This document shows, one piece after another, positions 24,901 to 27,655 of a stretch of DNA of 27,655 nucleotides (position 1 is the first letter of the stretch; each line of letters opens with the position of its first letter). The position numbers were made by a program, and so were the translations under genes. The notes beneath the pieces were generated by a model that saw only the letters and a program-made list of their open reading frames with translations, ran no database searches and had not been told where the DNA came from. The DNA comes from a bacterium (GTDB lineage Bacteria; UBP14; UBA6098; JAFGQG01): NCBI GenBank assembly GCA_016930435.1, contig JAFGGQ010000076.1:1-27655 (forward strand), in the 5' to 3' direction.

Positions 24901-27655
24901 GATAAATGAACCCCAGAACCTCATCGCTGTCAGCTATAATTCAGGCGTGGTTCCTTTATTCTGGACCCCTCCTCAGGGCGAACCGGGAACGTCAGAGGAG
25001 ATCTATTACTTCACGGATACAGTTTCTACTTACTGGTATCCGGATGACGCTGCTGCCAGTGCAGGGGATATCGAATGTACGAGGTTCCAGGTATGGTTCC
25101 CCTGCTCCCTCTATTATATCGCCATAATGGCCTATGATCCTCGGGGACGGTACCGTGATATGGAACTCCATCTCTGGGATGACGATGGCGATGGCTTTCC
25201 GAATCTGGACTCGGATATCATGAACCCGGATACGATCTCACCCGATTCTTTTCCTTATTGGACCCTGATCGATTACCGGGATGAGGGCATCATCTTTGAA
25301 CCGGGCCAGGAATTCCACATTGGTCAGGTGAAATTGAACCAGTATCCTTCCATATTAGCTGACGATTCAGCAGTAACAGCGGAAGATAGAAGCCTGCATT
25401 ATTTGGACGACGAAGAGGCCTGGTTTCCCCATGCGGATTACTTTATCGCCATAGGAGTCAAATATTTCGCTATGGAATACCGTATGTACAGAAGGACACC
25501 TGATTTTGTCTATTCCAAGCCCAAAAGGAATTTTGAATACATTACCCCCTCTAATTCCATCAGCCTGGAAGGGAGCATTCTTCCTCCCGATTTCGGTTTC
25601 TATCGTACCGCACCTACAGTAGTAGAGGATTATTATATATACCGGGGAACCGGGCCCCGAGGGCCATTCACACCTATCGGATTCTCGGAAGAAGAAGAGT
25701 ATTTCGATTCATCGGTTACCAACGGCACAATGTATTATTACTTTGTAACTGCCATGCATGAGCGGGGCGAGAGTGAGACCTCGGATACGGTCAGCGCAAT
25801 GCCCTGGGGCTACATAGACAGCGCGGAGGTGCTCCTGGTGGACGATGACGGAAGCGCCTACACCTGGCATAATAACCAGTCGCATTACTACATGGATGCT
25901 CTTGATGAACTGGGCGTCGAATACAATGTTTTCGAGATGATCGGCTACGATTCCCTTTCTCTGGATGATTTGAGCCCATATAAAGCAGTAATCTGGTTCA
26001 TGGGCGCTCTCTTTAGTGACAGTTTAACGCTTACCCCCTGGGATGAGCAGTTGCTGGGAAATTATCTGGATAACGGCGGTAAGCTCTTCCTGATAGGCCA
26101 GGATTACCTCTGGGACCGGTATCCCGGCGGGTCAACCGGACGCTATACATTCTCCGGTTCGGAATTCCCCAGAACTCACCTTGACCTGCTTAGCGTAACC
26201 CATGATGAATGGACAGTGGTAGATGACACTGCTCTGACCCTCACCGGCGACAGCTCAGGATTTGCTTGTGGAATGAGTTTTACCCTCACCAATCCCTTTG
26301 AGAATATCAATGTATTTATCGATGATTTGTCCTATAGTGGTGAGGCGGTATTTCTGCTTTCCGGTGCGGGAGTGGGCCCGGGTATCCCAGTAGCGCAGGG
26401 CGCTGAGAACAACGTGGTTTTCTCTTCCGTGCCCCTGGGGGCAATGGCAGAAGGTCCCTTCCCCTCCACCCATGCTGAATTTATCAACCGGATACTGTAT
26501 GACTATTTCGATATCGATGCCCCAGCCGGCATTATTGCCAACTACAATATTACCGCAGGTTGGCATATGCTCTCACTCCCTCTGGATATTCCGGATAAGA
26601 GCGCTGAGACGGTATTTCCCGGACATGAAGGTAACGTTTGGTATTTTAACCCGGAAGTGTCTGCATACGAACCAGCCGACAACATCGAGATCGGACGGGG
26701 TTATTTTGTGCTCTATCTCTCTGACACAAATTATTCCCTGGTGGGTCCCCCGGTTACCGGTTATGCCTTTGAGGCAGTGCCAGGATGGCACATTGTGGGT
26801 TCTGTCTGGAGGGAAAGCGGGATTACTATCGATTCCGTAGTGACCGACCCTGATGGTTTAGCCCTTGACGGTTCATGGTATGGCTTTAATAATGAGGCTT
26901 CTGCTTATGTTACCGCTGACAGGATCATGCCCATGTTAGCCTATTGGGTGTTAATAACCGATTCCTGCGACTTCATGCTCCCTGCTGTTCCAGCAATGAA
27001 ACGAACTCTCGGTGAGAAAATCCCTCAGTTCAGGCTGGAGTTGAAAGGAGAAGGATTTACGGACCTCTCCCTGGGATTCGACCGGGAGGCATCTGGCAAC
27101 TTCGAACCGGAGTTTGACCGCCCGTTGCCCCCGCCTCCACCTCAGGGGAACCGGGAGATTTATCTAACCGGCAGCGATCATATCCGCTATGCCCAAAGCA
27201 TTGTAGGGAACGGGCCGGACATAGCCTGGGGACTGGTGGTCAACAACTATGAGCCAGTATCCTTCAGTTGGGAGAAGCCGGAATTGCCCGGCAAAACAAG
27301 CATCCGATTAACCGGAAAGGTTACTGACATCGATATGATGGAGGCGCAATCCGCTGTTTTAAATCCGGGAATATATAAAATCCTTTTATCTGAAAGTAAT
27401 ACTCCCGGGAACTATTATCTGCACCAGAATTTTCCCAATCCTTTCAATGCCGTTACCAGGATAGAATATGGTTTACCAGAACAGGCAAAGGTGTCTTTGG
27501 AGATATATAATGTCCTGGGAGGTCACGTGAGAACCCTGTTCAGTGGTGAACAGGAGCCCGGGCGGAAAGTAGTGTTGTGGGATGGCAAGGATGATTCCGG
27601 ACAGGATTGCAGCGCAGGGATTTATTTTTACTCCATTCATGCAGGTTCTTTTAAA
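21995..27655 (+). CDS. Giant modular secreted metalloprotease with type IX-like sorting domain (partial, runs off the right edge)
   Basis: I translated this frame to the window edge: 1887 codons without a stop. AGGAGG lies six bases before the ATG. A signal peptide (about 1-24, ending IFA) is followed by a protease domain. The zinc motif is HEFFH (221-225), inside TSVHEFFHAVQMSYD. WMEISSVWIEDEYYP follows, with Glu241 as the likely third ligand. The pattern resembles the putative metalloproteases named after MXAN_6640. After it come a long module (from about 482), an Fn3-like domain (THYRVYR, about 669), a carboxypeptidase-regulatory-like domain (about 889-961), a second copy of the long module (from about 971), another Fn3-like domain (about 1211), an AEVLLVDDDG Rossmann/glutaminase-like module (about 1277-1508), two 'GWHxxxS' half-repeats (about 1521-1660) and the sorting domain with FPNPFN (about 1806-1887). 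Only a few residues should be missing. The Cys count is low, and no frameshift is seen. Confidence 0.9.
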   Translation, partial: MRGRTGSVLILLLFLAIMVGNIFAQTTVANIRAAWKNQEITDDEYYLYLTYAVHDREALPQSLVGSDHLKSATTVLVEVWNHLEEVTPLTRSIISSYLARPTGLTNSHSTTHFKFHFTLSGTDRVPNEGYVVDMGTHFENAWTFITGTMGYLTPPSDGSAGGDGKYDIYCLELPGGIMGYTQPEWGGSYSWNDATSFIAMDNNYTEFGWPALDCKKITSVHEFFHAVQMSYDVSEEVFWMEISSVWIEDEYYPTIDQELSYLPYFFNSPWVSLTTYDGSHEYGSYHWGKFIDMNFGRNSIRDIWEECRYASVFSATQSVLSDLGSDRNSAFSEFVQWNYFTGSRTTGMHYNDADDFPEVTFHAIHSTYPATGNSGSHSPDALASDYIRFNLPGTAEGPFTITFDGQDGYLWNAQVMKVTSLTSYEVISIPLNSYNYGHLQIEQDDYEELDYVIFIPTVLSTGGEDLTFTYSANFEVVGPELNPPRNLIAESGHDGEIPLRWDPPEGAGGLEELYYDDGTPAGAYECETGDFESVRFTATSSCTIYAVKLWVYDETETYDDIQLHFFEDDGGFPDPLSPLGTPVNISPNPFPESTLVDVSGMGILLDSPRDFHVGMMHLTDNPCLLVDATAPAENRSIFFAAAETTLYYAGGDYLLRCYVKYSGGSTGPTHYRVYRSSFPGASYTFRGSSYGLTYLDDAVVDGTPYYYVVTAYYAAGESPYSNEASATSGHSGGEYDTLLADDGDPETTVWGGYAGTRFATRLSPDSLCQILSLEFLTYNPSDLERDFYFNVYEWTGGRVGNALLPPYWRGTAPPGLAWSHVDIAAFYDLYTSGDFLPSFEMAADTNIYICYDDEDTDRSWDYYGTAWTASDMTYYIRAVVRYVSSDETYSLRGNVDLPGRADKSGSTVKIEGIGLVDTTDELGDYLITGVPVGTYNVIADHFGYEEMEAILSMHGDQTRNFVLVGTPTPINEPQNLIAVSYNSGVVPLFWTPPQGEPGTSEEIYYFTDTVSTYWYPDDAAASAGDIECTRFQVWFPCSLYYIAIMAYDPRGRYRDMELHLWDDDGDGFPNLDSDIMNPDTISPDSFPYWTLIDYRDEGIIFEPGQEFHIGQVKLNQYPSILADDSAVTAEDRSLHYLDDEEAWFPHADYFIAIGVKYFAMEYRMYRRTPDFVYSKPKRNFEYITPSNSISLEGSILPPDFGFYRTAPTVVEDYYIYRGTGPRGPFTPIGFSEEEEYFDSSVTNGTMYYYFVTAMHERGESETSDTVSAMPWGYIDSAEVLLVDDDGSAYTWHNNQSHYYMDALDELGVEYNVFEMIGYDSLSLDDLSPYKAVIWFMGALFSDSLTLTPWDEQLLGNYLDNGGKLFLIGQDYLWDRYPGGSTGRYTFSGSEFPRTHLDLLSVTHDEWTVVDDTALTLTGDSSGFACGMSFTLTNPFENINVFIDDLSYSGEAVFLLSGAGVGPGIPVAQGAENNVVFSSVPLGAMAEGPFPSTHAEFINRILYDYFDIDAPAGIIANYNITAGWHMLSLPLDIPDKSAETVFPGHEGNVWYFNPEVSAYEPADNIEIGRGYFVLYLSDTNYSLVGPPVTGYAFEAVPGWHIVGSVWRESGITIDSVVTDPDGLALDGSWYGFNNEASAYVTADRIMPMLAYWVLITDSCDFMLPAVPAMKRTLGEKIPQFRLELKGEGFTDLSLGFDREASGNFEPEFDRPLPPPPPQGNREIYLTGSDHIRYAQSIVGNGPDIAWGLVVNNYEPVSFSWEKPELPGKTSIRLTGKVTDIDMMEAQSAVLNPGIYKILLSESNTPGNYYLHQNFPNPFNAVTRIEYGLPEQAKVSLEIYNVLGGHVRTLFSGEQEPGRKVVLWDGKDDSGQDCSAGIYFYSIHAGSFK
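23434..25480 (+). repeat. Duplicated module within the giant metalloprotease
   Basis: The stretch starting NPPRNLIAES (near 23437) and the one starting NEPQNLIAVS (near 24907) share the same order. Each has a 'PLxWxPPxG' strand, an EELYY/EEIYY acidic segment, an LHxxxDDxG calcium-loop-like turn, an 'FHVGxM/FHIGQV' strand and a closing RCYVKY/AIGVKYF strand. They are diverged copies, roughly 170-190 residues each, separated by an Fn3-like and a carboxypeptidase-regulatory-like domain. The boundaries are approximate. Confidence 0.6.

Noticed and set aside
26255-26566. Minus-strand open frame opposite the giant protease (also 25791-25979 and 26573-26791).
   Set aside because: These are shadows of a continuous 1887-codon plus-strand reading frame and have no signal peptide, domain or ribosome-binding site.

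Overview
The window looks like a chromosomal segment of a Gram-negative bacterium of the Fibrobacteres-Chlorobi-Bacteroidetes (FCB) side of the tree, possibly one of its candidate phyla. Two large secreted proteins end in the 'YPNPFN / FPNPFN ... GIYF' C-terminal domain typical of type IX secretion cargo in that group. An outer-membrane TonB-dependent receptor and a TolC-type efflux operon confirm a double membrane. No rRNA, tRNA, CRISPR array, insertion sequence or phage gene was seen, and no gene-free stretch exceeds 300 bases.

Region 1 (about 1-10900, minus strand) is one long chemosensory cluster read right to left. Its order is a CheX-type phosphatase fused to MshEN-like repeats, a CheY-like regulator, a CheW-like coupler, a TonB-dependent receptor, a periplasmic substrate-binding lipoprotein, a YfiR-family periplasmic protein, a methyl-accepting chemotaxis protein (MCP) with a CHASE8-like sensor region, CheR, CheW, CheD, a second CheY-like regulator and CheB. 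From the YfiR gene to CheW the genes overlap by 4 to 13 bases. CheA is not in the window and may lie just beyond the left edge. The layout suggests a pathway running from the outer membrane (TonB receptor) through the periplasm (binding protein, YfiR) to an inner-membrane MCP and its adaptation enzymes. CheB has an intact methylesterase domain but a receiver lacking its phosphorylation residues. The CheX fusion may link cyclic-di-GMP to CheY dephosphorylation.

Region 2 (about 11149-13837, minus strand) holds housekeeping and small genes: a DUF4870-like membrane protein, an unnamed protein with a conserved HHS motif, and the overlapping ruvA-ruvB pair for Holliday junction migration.

Region 3 (14032-19836, plus strand) is a five-gene MacAB-TolC-like tripartite efflux operon: TolC-like outer-membrane protein, membrane fusion protein, ABC ATPase and two different FtsX/MacB-type permeases. 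It diverges from ruvA across a 194-base gap that carries a plausible promoter on each strand.

Region 4 (20024 to the right edge, plus strand) encodes two exported proteins with type IX-like sorting domains: a 644-residue LVIVD beta-propeller protein, and a giant modular protein of at least 1887 residues with an HEFFH zinc-metalloprotease domain, which runs off the window.
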